DNA of 64,000 nucleotides, from contig NZ_FNDW01000002.1 in the NCBI RefSeq assembly GCF_900099685.1, positions 62,001 through 126,000 of the forward strand. The letters run 5' to 3'. The position numbers and the translations under genes are program-made. Source of the stretch: Chryseobacterium taeanense. Lineage in GTDB: Bacteria > Bacteroidota > Bacteroidia > Flavobacteriales > Weeksellaceae. Positions 8,665 to 19,102 of the stretch are shown here, piece after piece (positions within the stretch are counted from its first letter, which is position 1; the number at the start of each line of letters is the position of its first letter). Under the pieces are notes generated by a model that was not told where the DNA came from, did no database searches, and was given only the letters and a program-made list of their open reading frames with translations.

Positions 8665-9345
8665 CTAATTTATATTCCTGTTTATAAAATCTGCCAGCAT
8701 TTTCGTATTCCCACCGTAATGATGATCGCCGGCGATGTGTTTCATTTGGTAATTATTTTTCAGGATAATTTTCTGATAAGGAAAATGAGCAAACTCAAAA
8801 TCACTGAGTACAACCATTACCGGGACATCATTCATTCGGTTAATTTCCGGAATCACTTCAAGGCTTCCCTTGATATCCTGGCCAAAATACTCTTCAAGAT
8901 GAATTTTAAAATCATTACTTTTAGATGGCCCGATGATGAAAACTTTTTGAACTTTATTTTTTAAATCATCCGTAAAACGATTGTAAACAAAAGGAGTAAC
9001 ATCGGCACCGAAAGAAAATCCGAGAAGGATAACGTGCTGATTATTCCTGCCCTTAAGTTGTTTATTGATATAATGCTCTATATCGGAAGAGGTTTTCTGA
9101 GGCGTTTTCTTATTCCAGAAATAGTTTTTTGTATTCAAAGCAAATACATCGTAGCCGAATGTATGAAGATTTTCGCCGAGAGTCTTTGAGAAAGTATTAA
9201 AGCCGGCATCCCCGCTGATATAAAAGATAATCGGTTTATCGGAATGAGAGTTCCATTGTGTTATTTTAAAATCACTTTCAGAATTACAGCCGATCATTAT
9301 CAGACTGACCGAAAAGGATATAATCAGATTGAAAATTTTTTTCAT
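8665..9345 (-). CDS. VirJ/AcvB-like alpha/beta-hydrolase lipoprotein
   Basis: A 226-residue protein with a lipobox-like signal peptide ending MIGC (Cys20). The rest matches the VirJ domain of AcvB/VirJ: YISGDAGFN, FWNKKTPQ, and the nucleophile elbow GFSFGAD (Ser111) followed by VTPFVYNRF; His208 or His209 in GDHHYGG is the likely catalytic base. In Agrobacterium, AcvB is known to hydrolyse lysyl-phosphatidylglycerol and is encoded with the synthase lpiA. Here the start overlaps the stop of an mprF-like gene by 4 nt, so the same synthase/hydrolase pairing is inferred. Periplasmic, probably membrane-anchored. Confidence 0.8.
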   Translation of the reverse strand: MKKIFNLIISFSVSLIMIGCNSESDFKITQWNSHSDKPIIFYISGDAGFNTFSKTLGENLHTFGYDVFALNTKNYFWNKKTPQKTSSDIEHYINKQLKGRNNQHVILLGFSFGADVTPFVYNRFTDDLKNKVQKVFIIGPSKSNDFKIHLEEYFGQDIKGSLEVIPEINRMNDVPVMVVLSDFEFAHFPYQKIILKNNYQMKHIAGDHHYGGNTKMLADFINRNIN

Positions 9346-11918
9346 GGCTTCATTATTTTATTTAAAACGGAAGGCATTTGAAGTAAATCCAGATCATTAT
9401 CATAAACGAGATATTTATTTTCCCAAAGGTCTGCGTACTTTTCCTTGAAATTTCTTAAAGTCTGATAATGCTTAAAACTTCCTACTCTTTGGTAAGCAAA
9501 TTTTAAAACTTCTTCCGCAGTATTGCTGGGTTCTGTCAAGCCTGCCATAGGTGTCATTCCCATATTGATGAATTTCAGATTTTTATTCTTTGAATATTCT
9601 ATAAGCTTTACAATCAGTGCATCTGTGCTGCCATTCGGAGAGTTTTCTGTTTTCCTTATCATATCGTAGCTGCATTCATCCGGGGCACAGTGAGGAATAA
9701 TATTAAGAAAGGCAACACAGTTTCCTTCTGCGTCGGAAACGGTTATCAGATCTTGATTTCTTAAAACTTCCCGGTCGAACATACCCTCTGCAAAAACAAT
9801 TTCTTTCCTGTCGAATTCTTTTAGCCATTCTGTCGAGACCCGTTCAATCTGGTTTAATATTTCCTCATTTTGTGGCGCGTATTTTATTTCTGCAGAATAT
9901 CCTGATTTCTGAAGTGTATTAATCCCGTTTCTCAGCGATTTTCTTTCCTTTCCTGTCAGACTAAATTTTTCAGCATCAAGAATTGCATCCTGCCCGATAA
10001 ATAATTTTTGCTTCCGGAAAGAATCAAAATAAATGAGACTGCTTTCTCCTACGCGATAATAAACTGTTTTAAGACTGTGATTTCTACAGTGTGTTTCAAA
10101 TTCATGAATAAAACCGGTTTTATTACGTTCCGAACAAACAGGATCTTCCAGAACTACAGCAAATCCGTTGGCTGTTCTGTAGGACAAAAAACCTTCTCTG
10201 TTTTCAGTAAAAAACAACTGTTTTTCAGAAGTTAGTTTAAAATAATCCAAAGATGAGATACCATATTCCTCAACAAGATGTTCTGCATCGCTGTGATTTT
10301 GGTCATTGTTATGCTTTTTGTATGCATTTGTTTTATAGAATGAAAAAATAAGAACCAGCCAGGAAAGCGCACCGAGAATATAATTAAGCTTTTGAAAGTC
10401 TTTCGCAAAGCCTGTATGGGGTACTAATCCCGAATCTTTAAATAAGAGAAAAGTATGTAAAGTGTAGTAAAGTGCCTGTTGCTTGGTGAAATCTATTCCG
10501 AAATGAGATTTGCTGATGAAATAAAATGCAAGATAATTAAATACAAAGATTGTGGTAAAAATACCTATAAACCAACCAAATCCGCGTTGAAGGGAAATAT
10601 TGCTGCTGCTGAAATGATATTCTTTACGGCTGTAAAACAGCAGTCCAAGAGTAAACAGCGCAAACAAGGCCTCTTCATAATCCAATGCTTTTGTAACATT
10701 GAATATTACAGAAGTTATGGCAAGTGCCACTGCAAAATACCATGCTCGTTTGGTTCCTTTAAACAAGTTTGCGGAAGTCACAAGCAAAAGAACCCCCGCA
10801 ATAAGAGTAAGCATTTTTGAAAGATGAATGAAGTCTAACGACAGGTAATTTTTTACAAGCCTGAGCCGGTCTGTAAGTGCGGGTGTGATAACTGAAAGAA
10901 TATTGATGATTCCCAATAAAAAGATCATAATCATGGGCAATAATCTGGCAAATAGCTTTCTGCCGCTCCAGAGAAAAGCCCCGATTCCTAAAATAAGCGG
11001 AAGCCAGAATTCAAAAAAACGATAAAGAAGAGTAATTCCCAAACCTTCAGCATGCTGATATCCGAAATTGGAAAGAATGTACGTCAGTGAAAATTCGACA
11101 GCTCCCAGTCCTCTCAGGAAAGGGGATACGATCATCAGTAAAACGGAAATAACGTAGGAAATGGCAGCAGCAGAAAAAGAATCCCGAACCCCGAAGGCAT
11201 ACATTGCGATCAGTAAATGAAAAACCCCGCAAAACTCTATAATAACAGATACAGCAACAGTGTACCAGAAATATTTCTTATCGATCTCACTGCTGAAAAT
11301 CTCTTCAGAAGAACTTATTATTTTAGGAAATTTTCTTGCTAAAAAACGATAAAGCCCGTTTCTTTTTCTAAATGATATGAAAATGCCATATAGTATTAAA
11401 AGTAAAAGACATAATATCAGAATTGCGCCCCAGCTGCTCCCGAGATTTTTATTGATATAAGCCGCATAAACAAGAAGAGGAACCCCGACAATAAGTACGG
11501 TAAGAAGTCCTACAAAACCATAGATAGCACTTGCCTGATGAATCTTTGAAGATTTATATCCCAATATTCTTATGTTTCTGGGAAGGTAAGCCAATGAACT
11601 TACGCCGCCGGCAGGAAGGAAAACACTTAAAAAATTACGTTTAAGAAATAAACCAACAGCATCAGAAATACTGATAGTAAGCCCTGTACTTTTGAAGCTG
11701 GTTACATACATGAAAGCCTGAAGAAAAATATAAACAAGGGATAAAAAAACACCTGTAGATATCCATACCGGATCAGAACTACTTAATTGAGGACCGATAG
11801 ATGCCAGTTCGTGCCTTTCACTTCTGAAAAAAACAAAAGCCAGAAGCAGAATGACGACGGCCACAATCTCTTTCCAGCGAATTTGTTTCATGATTCCTGA
11901 TATATGGAGAGATTTCAT
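9342..11918 (-). CDS. mprF: bifunctional phosphatidylglycerol aminoacyl transferase/flippase
   Basis: 858 residues. The N-terminal two thirds hold about 12-14 membrane helices (flippase part), including the conserved FLPAGGVSSLAYLPR and RGLGAVEFSLTY regions. The C-terminal 320 residues form the DUF2156 aminoacyl-transferase domain, with KERKSLRNGINTLQKSGY, the adjacent YYRVGESSLIYF, and NMGMTPMAGLTEPSN. MprF adds an amino acid from aminoacyl-tRNA to phosphatidylglycerol and flips the product, lowering surface negative charge and giving resistance to cationic peptides; which amino acid is used is not readable. An alternative ATG lies 27 nt downstream (MKQIRWKE). Co-transcribed with the VirJ-like gene. 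Confidence 0.9.
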   Translation of the reverse strand: MKSLHISGIMKQIRWKEIVAVVILLLAFVFFRSERHELASIGPQLSSSDPVWISTGVFLSLVYIFLQAFMYVTSFKSTGLTISISDAVGLFLKRNFLSVFLPAGGVSSLAYLPRNIRILGYKSSKIHQASAIYGFVGLLTVLIVGVPLLVYAAYINKNLGSSWGAILILCLLLLILYGIFISFRKRNGLYRFLARKFPKIISSSEEIFSSEIDKKYFWYTVAVSVIIEFCGVFHLLIAMYAFGVRDSFSAAAISYVISVLLMIVSPFLRGLGAVEFSLTYILSNFGYQHAEGLGITLLYRFFEFWLPLILGIGAFLWSGRKLFARLLPMIMIFLLGIINILSVITPALTDRLRLVKNYLSLDFIHLSKMLTLIAGVLLLVTSANLFKGTKRAWYFAVALAITSVIFNVTKALDYEEALFALFTLGLLFYSRKEYHFSSSNISLQRGFGWFIGIFTTIFVFNYLAFYFISKSHFGIDFTKQQALYYTLHTFLLFKDSGLVPHTGFAKDFQKLNYILGALSWLVLIFSFYKTNAYKKHNNDQNHSDAEHLVEEYGISSLDYFKLTSEKQLFFTENREGFLSYRTANGFAVVLEDPVCSERNKTGFIHEFETHCRNHSLKTVYYRVGESSLIYFDSFRKQKLFIGQDAILDAEKFSLTGKERKSLRNGINTLQKSGYSAEIKYAPQNEEILNQIERVSTEWLKEFDRKEIVFAEGMFDREVLRNQDLITVSDAEGNCVAFLNIIPHCAPDECSYDMIRKTENSPNGSTDALIVKLIEYSKNKNLKFINMGMTPMAGLTEPSNTAEEVLKFAYQRVGSFKHYQTLRNFKEKYADLWENKYLVYDNDLDLLQMPSVLNKIMKP

Positions 11919-12239
11919 AGACTTTAATTTATTGCAGTGTTGGTATAAAAATAATTAAAAGATTTGGATTAATTTCTTTATGAAAAGTATTTTTGAAAAT
12001 ATCTTACATGTATTTTAAGATAAATTTGTTAAATGTAATTAATTGTGGATTTTAACTTTAAAAAAGTAATGATAAGCTGTATTTTTTAAATAAATATTGT
12101 GATTTTAATGTTTTGGTTGAATATTTACCTTCATGGTTTTCAAGCCTGAAATACGATTTTTTCACCATTATTTTTTTCATCATTTGCATTTGCGTAAATT
12201 TATTGTCTGTATAACAGAATTTATATTAATATCAATACA
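11919..12239. other. 321-bp AT-rich divergent intergenic region
   Basis: Spacer between the divergent mprF and gnd genes. It should hold both promoters, but I found no clean TAnnTTTG box in either direction (closest on the plus strand is TAAATTTA near 12195). No ORF or strong hairpin was seen. Confidence 0.5.
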
Positions 12240-13658
12240 ATGGAAGGATATAATTACGGGATGATCGGTCTCGGTGTCATGGGTAGAAATCTTCTCTACA
12301 ACATTGCAGACAACGGATTTTCTGTAGCAGGTTTCGACCTCGACGAAGAGAAAGTAAAACAACTGCACAGTGATGCCACTTCGGAAATGAAAATTAAAGG
12401 AACAGTTTCACTGAAAGAATTTGTAGCAACCTTGGAAACTCCCAGGAAAATCATTCTTATGGTTCCGGCCGGAAAACCTGTAGATGCTGTAATCAATGAT
12501 ATTTCACCACTTTTAAATCAAGGAGATATTGTTATCGATGCCGGAAATTCTTATTTCAAAGATACCGACAGACGTATTGCAGATATGTCGTCTAAAGGTC
12601 TGCATTTTATGGGAATAGGGGTTTCAGGTGGCGAAAAAGGTGCCAGAACAGGTCCTAGCATTATGCCGGGTGGAGATTCTGAAGCTTTTCATCTTATTCA
12701 GCCCATGCTTGAAGCAATCGCAGCGAAGGTTGATAACCAGGCATGTACCGCTTATATGGGAAGTGGCTCAGCCGGAAATTATGTGAAAATGGTTCACAAC
12801 GGAATCGAATATGCCATTATGCAGCTAATAAGTGAAGCGTATGATCTTCTTAAAAGAGGAGCAAAGCTTAATAATAATGAACTTTATGAAGTCTTCAGAG
12901 ATTGGAATAGCGGTGAAATGAACTCCTTCCTGATAGAAATCACAAGAGATATTTTTAAACAGAAAGATTCTTTATCGGATGGTGATCTTTTAGATAAAAT
13001 CTTAGACAAAGCCGGTGCAAAAGGAACAGGCAAATGGACTTCCGAACAGGCTATGGAAATAGGTGTTTCGATCCCGACGATTGATATTGCCGTTACCTCA
13101 AGAATTTTATCTGCCTATAAAGAGGAAAGAATTCAGGCTTCCGAACTGTATTCCGAAAAAGAGATTGCAAGCCCTGAAGACAAGGATCTGTTTATCCGTG
13201 AAGTAGGGGATGCGCTTTATCTTGCGACTCTTATCAGCTATGCACAAGGATTGGCGCTGCTGATAAAAGCTTCTGAAGAATATAATTTCGGTATTCCATT
13301 AAAAGATGTGGTGAAAATATGGAGAGGAGGATGTATCATCCGTTCTTTACTTCTCGAGAAATTTTATACCGCTTACACAGCAAATCCTGAACTGACAAAT
13401 ATTTTGCTTGATAAAGAAATTTCTGAATTGGTAAAATCTAAAGTAAAGTCCCTACGAAAAACAGCTGCATTTGCCGTTTCAAACGGAATCCCAAGTCTTG
13501 GATTGCAGACAGCATTGGGATATTTTGATGCCTATACTACAAAATCACTTCCTGTAAACATGATCCAGGCACAAAGAGACTATTTCGGCGCGCATACTTA
13601 TCAGAGAATCGACAGAGAAGGTGTTTTTCACACGTCGTGGCAAAGTACAAATCAATAA
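12240..13658 (+). CDS. gnd: 6-phosphogluconate dehydrogenase, decarboxylating
   Basis: 472 residues, the usual length. The NADP-binding loop GLGVMGRN starts at residue 10, the substrate loop VSGGEKGARTGPSIMPGG lies near residue 130, and the catalytic-lysine region KMVHNGIEY follows near residue 185. It oxidises 6-phosphogluconate to ribulose 5-phosphate and CO2 with NADP+ in the cytosol. First gene of the gnd-zwf-pgl operon, 12 nt before zwf. The order is reversed relative to the pathway, which is common in flavobacteria. Confidence 0.96.
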   Translation: MEGYNYGMIGLGVMGRNLLYNIADNGFSVAGFDLDEEKVKQLHSDATSEMKIKGTVSLKEFVATLETPRKIILMVPAGKPVDAVINDISPLLNQGDIVIDAGNSYFKDTDRRIADMSSKGLHFMGIGVSGGEKGARTGPSIMPGGDSEAFHLIQPMLEAIAAKVDNQACTAYMGSGSAGNYVKMVHNGIEYAIMQLISEAYDLLKRGAKLNNNELYEVFRDWNSGEMNSFLIEITRDIFKQKDSLSDGDLLDKILDKAGAKGTGKWTSEQAMEIGVSIPTIDIAVTSRILSAYKEERIQASELYSEKEIASPEDKDLFIREVGDALYLATLISYAQGLALLIKASEEYNFGIPLKDVVKIWRGGCIIRSLLLEKFYTAYTANPELTNILLDKEISELVKSKVKSLRKTAAFAVSNGIPSLGLQTALGYFDAYTTKSLPVNMIQAQRDYFGAHTYQRIDREGVFHTSWQSTNQ

Positions 13659-13670
13659 ATTCGGAGAAGA

Positions 13671-15152
13671 ATGAACGAAAATAAAACCCTGCGGCCCACT
13701 ACTATCATCATTTTCGGTGCTACAGGCGACCTCGCAAAAAGAAAGCTTTTCCCGGCATTTTATAATTTATATATCGACGGAAGAATGCCCAAAGGATTCA
13801 ATATCCTCGCTTTAGGAAGGGCAGACAATACAGATGAGTATTTTAAAAATTACGTCAAAGAAAACCTGGAAAATTTCTCCAGAAAAAAACTGACACAGGA
13901 AGACTGGGCAGGATTTCAGGCTCATATTACCTATTTCAGACATCAGCTGGATGAAGAAAACTCTTATAAGGATCTTCAGAAGAAACTGGACGAATTTGAT
14001 GCCATTTACGGAACAAGAGCCAACAGATTGTTCTATTTATCCATTGGTCCCAATTTTATTGCTACCATTTCCAATCACATTAAAAGTAGTTCTTTGGCTT
14101 CTGACTCAAAAAAAGACAGAATTATTATCGAAAAGCCTTTTGGACACGACAAACAGTCTGCGATTGAGCTCAATAAACTTCTTGCAGAAACCTTTGAAGA
14201 AGAACAGATCTACAGAATCGATCACTATTTGGGAAAAGAGACTGTGCAGAATATTCTGGCTTTCCGATTCGGAAACTCTATTTTTGAGCCGCTTTGGGAT
14301 CATAAGCATATAGAATCTGTGCAGATTACCGTGGCGGAAGAAGTAGGGGTAGAGACCAGAGGTACTTTTTATGAGCAGACCGGTGCATTGCGTGATATGA
14401 TCCAGAATCATTTGCTTCAAATTCTTTGTATGGTAGCCATGGAACCACCGGCTTCACTGGAATCAGGCGAGATCAGAGACCGCAAAGTAGATGTTCTGAA
14501 ATCTATCCGTAGAATTCCGGCAGATAAGGTAGATCATTATGCCGTACGCGGGCAGTACGCGAAAAATTTCCTGCACGGCATGGAAGTTAAAGGCTATCGA
14601 CAGGAAGAAGGTATTGCGCCGGACTCCAACACCGAGACTTTTGTGGCTGTAAAATTTTACCTTGATAACGAGCGTTGGCAGGACGTTCCTTTCTACGTAC
14701 GCACCGGGAAGAAAATGAAAGAAAAGCACTCGTATATTACCATTCAGTTCAAGCCGCTTCCGCATTCCACTTTTTCAGATACTCAACACCATTTGACGGC
14801 CAACCGTCTTATCATTAATATTCAGCCTTTGATGGATATCAGGTTGCAGTTTATGGCAAAAAAACCGGGACTTTCACTGGCACTTAAACCTGTAGAAATG
14901 ATATTTGATAACTTCGTATGTCAGGATGACACGCCCGAAGCCTATGAAACATTACTGCTGGATGCTCTTTTGGGAGACCTTACCTTATTTATGCGTTCCG
15001 ATCAGGTAGAGGAAGCATGGGATGTGGTAAAAACGATACAGGAAGCTTGGCAAAACAGTAAAGACAATTCTTTCCCGAACTATAAAGCTGGAAGCTGGGG
15101 ACCGGATGAAAGCTTTACACTGGTAGAAAGGCAGGGAGACAGCTGGTGGTAA
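13671..15152 (+). CDS. zwf: glucose-6-phosphate 1-dehydrogenase
   Basis: 493 residues. The NADP-binding loop FGATGDLAKRKL spans about residues 15-26, EKPFGHD is at 154-160 and the signature substrate motif RIDHYLGKE at 182-190, with all key residues present. It oxidises glucose 6-phosphate to 6-phosphogluconolactone, the entry to the oxidative pentose phosphate pathway. It lies between gnd (12 nt) and pgl (26 nt). A GGAGAAGA stretch just before the ATG is one of the few Shine-Dalgarno-like sites in the window. Confidence 0.96.
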   Translation: MNENKTLRPTTIIIFGATGDLAKRKLFPAFYNLYIDGRMPKGFNILALGRADNTDEYFKNYVKENLENFSRKKLTQEDWAGFQAHITYFRHQLDEENSYKDLQKKLDEFDAIYGTRANRLFYLSIGPNFIATISNHIKSSSLASDSKKDRIIIEKPFGHDKQSAIELNKLLAETFEEEQIYRIDHYLGKETVQNILAFRFGNSIFEPLWDHKHIESVQITVAEEVGVETRGTFYEQTGALRDMIQNHLLQILCMVAMEPPASLESGEIRDRKVDVLKSIRRIPADKVDHYAVRGQYAKNFLHGMEVKGYRQEEGIAPDSNTETFVAVKFYLDNERWQDVPFYVRTGKKMKEKHSYITIQFKPLPHSTFSDTQHHLTANRLIINIQPLMDIRLQFMAKKPGLSLALKPVEMIFDNFVCQDDTPEAYETLLLDALLGDLTLFMRSDQVEEAWDVVKTIQEAWQNSKDNSFPNYKAGSWGPDESFTLVERQGDSWW

Positions 15153-15178
15153 ATTAGTATTAATGTAAAGAACTTAAA

Positions 15179-15892
15179 ATGAATATCACAGTATTTGATG
15201 ATTTAGATAAATTATATAAAGAAGCGGCGGAAACTTTTGCTGAGCTTTCAGAAAAGGCAATACAGAAAAAAGGACAGTTTTCTGTAGCGTTAAGCGGAGG
15301 TTCTTCACCTAAAGCTATTTTTAAATTGTTGGCAACGAATGAATATGCCACAAGAATTGACTGGAGTAAAATCTATTTTTTCTGGGTCGATGAAAGGTGG
15401 GTTCCGTTACATGATGACAAAAGCAACGCGAAAATGACTTTTGAAACATTATTAGATAAAGTACCGGCACATAAAGAACATATTTTCCCAATGTATAAGG
15501 ATAACGTTCTTCCTGAAGATTTTGCAAAGGAATATGAATCACAGATCCGAAACGTTCTCGGATATGATGGTATTTTTGATTTTATTCTTCTCGGAATGGG
15601 GGATGACGGCCATACAGCATCATTATTTCCGGGTGAAGAAATTCTGAATGAAAAAGATAAATGGGTAGATGCCTATTATCTGAAACCTCAGGAAATGTTC
15701 AGGATAACACTGACCGCACCGATCATTAACAAGGCTGAAAATATACTGGCGGTAGCATTTGGTGAATCTAAAAAGCACGCACTAAATGAAGTCTTAAACG
15801 GAGCGTACAATCCGGAATTATACCCGATGCAGCTTATCGAGAAAAAGGAAAATTTCAGATTTTTCACAGATCATAAAGCGATGGGAGATTGA
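15179..15892 (+). CDS. pgl: 6-phosphogluconolactonase (DevB type)
   Basis: 237 residues of the DevB/SOL family: VALSGGSSPKAIFKLL (about 36-51), FFWVDERWVP, and GMGDDGHTASLFPG with the catalytic-site Asp-Gly-His. It hydrolyses 6-phosphogluconolactone to 6-phosphogluconate, linking the zwf and gnd steps encoded upstream. Last gene of the operon, followed by a strong hairpin terminator. Confidence 0.95.
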   Translation: MNITVFDDLDKLYKEAAETFAELSEKAIQKKGQFSVALSGGSSPKAIFKLLATNEYATRIDWSKIYFFWVDERWVPLHDDKSNAKMTFETLLDKVPAHKEHIFPMYKDNVLPEDFAKEYESQIRNVLGYDGIFDFILLGMGDDGHTASLFPGEEILNEKDKWVDAYYLKPQEMFRITLTAPIINKAENILAVAFGESKKHALNEVLNGAYNPELYPMQLIEKKENFRFFTDHKAMGD

Positions 15893-15921
15893 ATGTAAAA
15901 TCCGTTCTGCCTAATAAATAA

Positions 15922-15960
15922 AATGAGTTCCAAAACTAAAATTTGGAACTCATTATTTTT
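15922..15960. terminator. strong bidirectional rho-independent terminator
   Basis: A perfect 13-bp stem (15922-15934 with 15942-15954, AATGAGTTCCAAA) and a 7-nt loop. It is followed on the plus strand by ATTTTT and on the minus strand by TTTATTTATT. It ends the gnd-zwf-pgl operon and could also stop transcripts from the broken GH115 gene on the other strand. Confidence 0.85.
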
Positions 15961-16112
15961 GCGTTAACTGCTGATTAATAGTTGATTGATATTGAAAATA
16001 TTCTTTTACAAAAAATAGATCAAAATCTCTATAGTCGATAGGTAGTGAGATTAATGAGATACGACTGAAATGGGAAATAAATTTAATGAATTCGAGAAGT
16101 CAATAAATTGTT

Positions 16113-18685
16113 TCAATGTAATCTTGTAAACGGCGATTCATCCATAAAAAGATAGGTTTTTTCATATCCTCCGAAATCAACGATGATTTTCTCAAAAACA
16201 ATTCCAGGATCAAGAGGCTTGATGATTAACGTTTGCTGTCCATCCTCAGTTTTTGGTAGTTGAAGTTCTGTTTCGTTTTCTACGACCCGCCTTGCAACGG
16301 TAGGATAGAACACCGAATAAATATTAGCTGGATCTTCATTAAGGTTTTGATTGAAATTGATAATCTTTTCTTCTTTTCCCGCAAATCCCACACTGTAATG
16401 ATGTCCTTTCGGATCATGAAACGCTATGTAGATTTGACAACAACATGGACTTTAACTTTATCAATGCCTTCTGGAATGTTCATTTTATAAGATACGGAAG
16501 CATTGGTTACTTCTTTGTTATAAGGCATCAAAGCGACACCGCTCAATGTTCTGCCCATATACGGAATGGTTGTCCAGTTGGCAGATGGAGAATTTTTAGA
16601 TTCAAAATAATGCTCGGCTTCTATCACAACTGCATTGTTTTTTGCGGTAAAAACATAACCTCCTGATTTATTAGCTGAGTTAATACGGTAAATTTTCGGT
16701 AATGTATCTTTAGGAAAATTATCATTCCATGAAGTATAACCAATCTTTTTCTGAATCATCATGCCATTCCATTTTCCGCCGGACATTACGTGATTGTAAT
16801 CGTAACTTAGATCAGCATCTCTTTTAAAAGTACTTTCTACTTTGTCTGCCCAAAAATTGGCTTCGGGGTTATTTTCTTTGTACAATTTATGGTTCATGGC
16901 CTGAGCATAATACATCTCATACAGGTTAGCCATCATTTGTACCGGATAAAGGATTAATTGCTTATAGGCATCCTTGTATTCAGGATTTAAACTTACATAT
17001 TGACGCAAAGCTTCGGCTTCCAGTTTAAGATACTCATCTGAAACCTGTTTCCATTCACCGCTTTCAAGATTATAGGTTTGGGCATCCAACATTTCAGGAG
17101 TTACTCTTCCGTTGTATTTGCTGTATAGATTTAATATCCTTGCCGCTTCATCTGCCTGATTATCTCCAAATTGCTGTGCGCAGAAATCTCTGGTATGTTG
17201 CAGAAGATTTTCATTCGTATAATTTTTCGGATTCCAGGCCATATTTAAAAATAACGGAATCGGATATTCCATAGGTTTCAGATCGCCTACATTCACGATC
17301 CATATTTTATCAACACCATAATCATAAGCCAGTTGTGTCTGTTCCCAGATGTTTTGAATCGGGCTTACATTGATCGTTTTTGAATTACGTGGCGCACCTA
17401 CATAATCTACGTGATAATAAATTCCGTACCCGCCCGCCCGGATGATTCTTTTCCTTTCCTCTCGGAAGACGGCGCAAATTCCCCCAATTGTCGTCGCTAA
17501 GTAAGATAATAACGTCATCGGGTGGTTTCAGTCCATTGTCATAGTATCTTTGAACCTCTTTGTACAATGCCCACATCTGAGGTGTTTTATCGGCAGGTTT
17601 TCCTGTGACATCTTTTATGATGTTCCTTTGGTTTCGGATAATTTTTTCAAGTAGTTTTATGTTTTCTGCATCATTGGGAACAGTTTTATGATCTTCTCCC
17701 TCTTTTCCGCCCATTGGTGTATCTCCGTCGCCACGCATACCGATGGTAATCAGGTCTTCCGTCTTGGCAGCTCTCTGAATACCTTCTTTAAAAAACTGAT
17801 CGATATTTTTCTGATTGGTTCTGTAATCCCATTCTCCATATTCCTTTCTTTTTCTTACCCATTCCTGATGATTTCTCGCCATAGGCTCGTGGTGGGATGT
17901 CCCCATAATAATGCCCATTTGGTTTGCGGTTTCGCTGTTTTTATCATCATCCGCATAGAAACTCCAGCTCCACATTGCAGGCCAAAGGTAGTTGGCACGT
18001 AAACGGAGCAAAAGCTCAAAAACTCTGGCATAAAACGGTGGTCACCATACTTTGTGCCATAGGTATTATATACCCAGGTCGTCAGACAAGGCGCTTCATC
18101 ATTTAGAAAAATGCCTCTGTATTTTACTGCTGGTTCACCGGCGGTATATTTTCCGGGTTTGATAGATAAATTCTGATGCTTTATAACGGGAACATCTGCC
18201 CAGTCGTACCACGGAGAAACCCCGATCTGTTCAGAGAGTTCATAAGTTCCGTACACCGTTCCGCGTCTGTCGCTTCCAACGATTACCAAAGCTTCGTGCA
18301 CGCCAGGCAGAGGATTGCTAACAACGGTCATTATATATTTCTCGTTTTTATTTTTTAACTCTTTTTCGTTGATTTTTCCATTTTTGATGAGCATTTTGAT
18401 ATACCTACTGCCCAAACTACCGATGATAATCAATCTGTTGCCTTGAGACGTAAACATCATTTCAGCTTGTCGACCCGAAACTCTCTCAAAATCTTTTTGA
18501 AGATTGGCAACTGCGATTTTTACGGCCGAGTCATCATTTTCATCAATAAGTATTTTTCCCGGAACACCATTTTCTATCAGAGGAAAGTTGCCAGGTTTAA
18601 GTTCATTAGAAACAATGTTATTGTGATCTATTGCAAATAAATTGAAAGAGAATAATGATAACAGTAGTATAAAATAATTTTTCAT
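16113..18685 (-). pseudogene. GH115 alpha-glucuronidase, broken by three frameshifts
   Basis: The combined frames encode about 858 residues of a full-length GH115 enzyme: signal peptide MKNYFILLLSLFSFNLFA, VKYRGIFLNDEAP, LRANYLWPAMW, GTSHHEPMARN, MRGDGDTPMG, DDNWGNLRR, GGYGIYYHVDYVG and a C-terminal beta domain. Reading 5' to 3' on the minus strand, the frame breaks (1) near 18023, one base lost between MPE and VFELLLRL; (2) at 17429-17441, where GGGC is duplicated in tandem inside the HPGGYG motif; and (3) near 16424-16427, one base lost, making a TAG before FHDPKG. It is divergent from an intact paralogue. Real decay is likely, but assembly errors cannot be excluded for the two single-base events. 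Confidence 0.85.
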
Positions 18686-19102
18686 ATTAAATCTTATTAA
18701 TGCCTGTATTTATATTATTTGAAAAAATTAGGTATTGTTGCCAGATGCAGAAAACAACAATTAAAATGATCTAATTTCTGACAGTTTTCCAGATAGAAGT
18801 TTTAAAACTAAGCTTTTTTTTCTTGAAAAAAAAATTAAATTGTTATTAAAACAGAGGATTTCAGGCTCTTTTACAGTATAATTTATGATATGTAACAGTC
18901 TAATGTTTTTGTTTTAATAGTTATGTGAATTTTATAATTCATCATTTGTATGATTAGAAAATGACGCTTGAATACCAAATTTTTAATTTGTGAAGATTCA
19001 TATTTTAATTAATTGTAGAAATTACATTTAATTTTTTATATTTATCATTTAATCTAAGTATGCTGCGTTTGAAAGGTAGCGTAAATTCCACAAAAATCAA
19101 TT
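18686..19102. other. 417-bp AT-rich divergent region between the two GH115 genes
   Basis: It should hold the promoters of both GH115 genes. No consensus TAnnTTTG box was found; the closest is TGCGTTTG about 30 nt before the plus-strand gene. A short inverted repeat CAAATT-TTT-AATTTG (18976-18990) could be a binding site. No ORF was seen. Confidence 0.45.

Noticed and set aside
18008-18023. GH115 frame break as a programmed frameshift
   Set aside because: There is no slippery heptamer, and two further unrelated breaks lie downstream, so mutation or sequence error explains it better.
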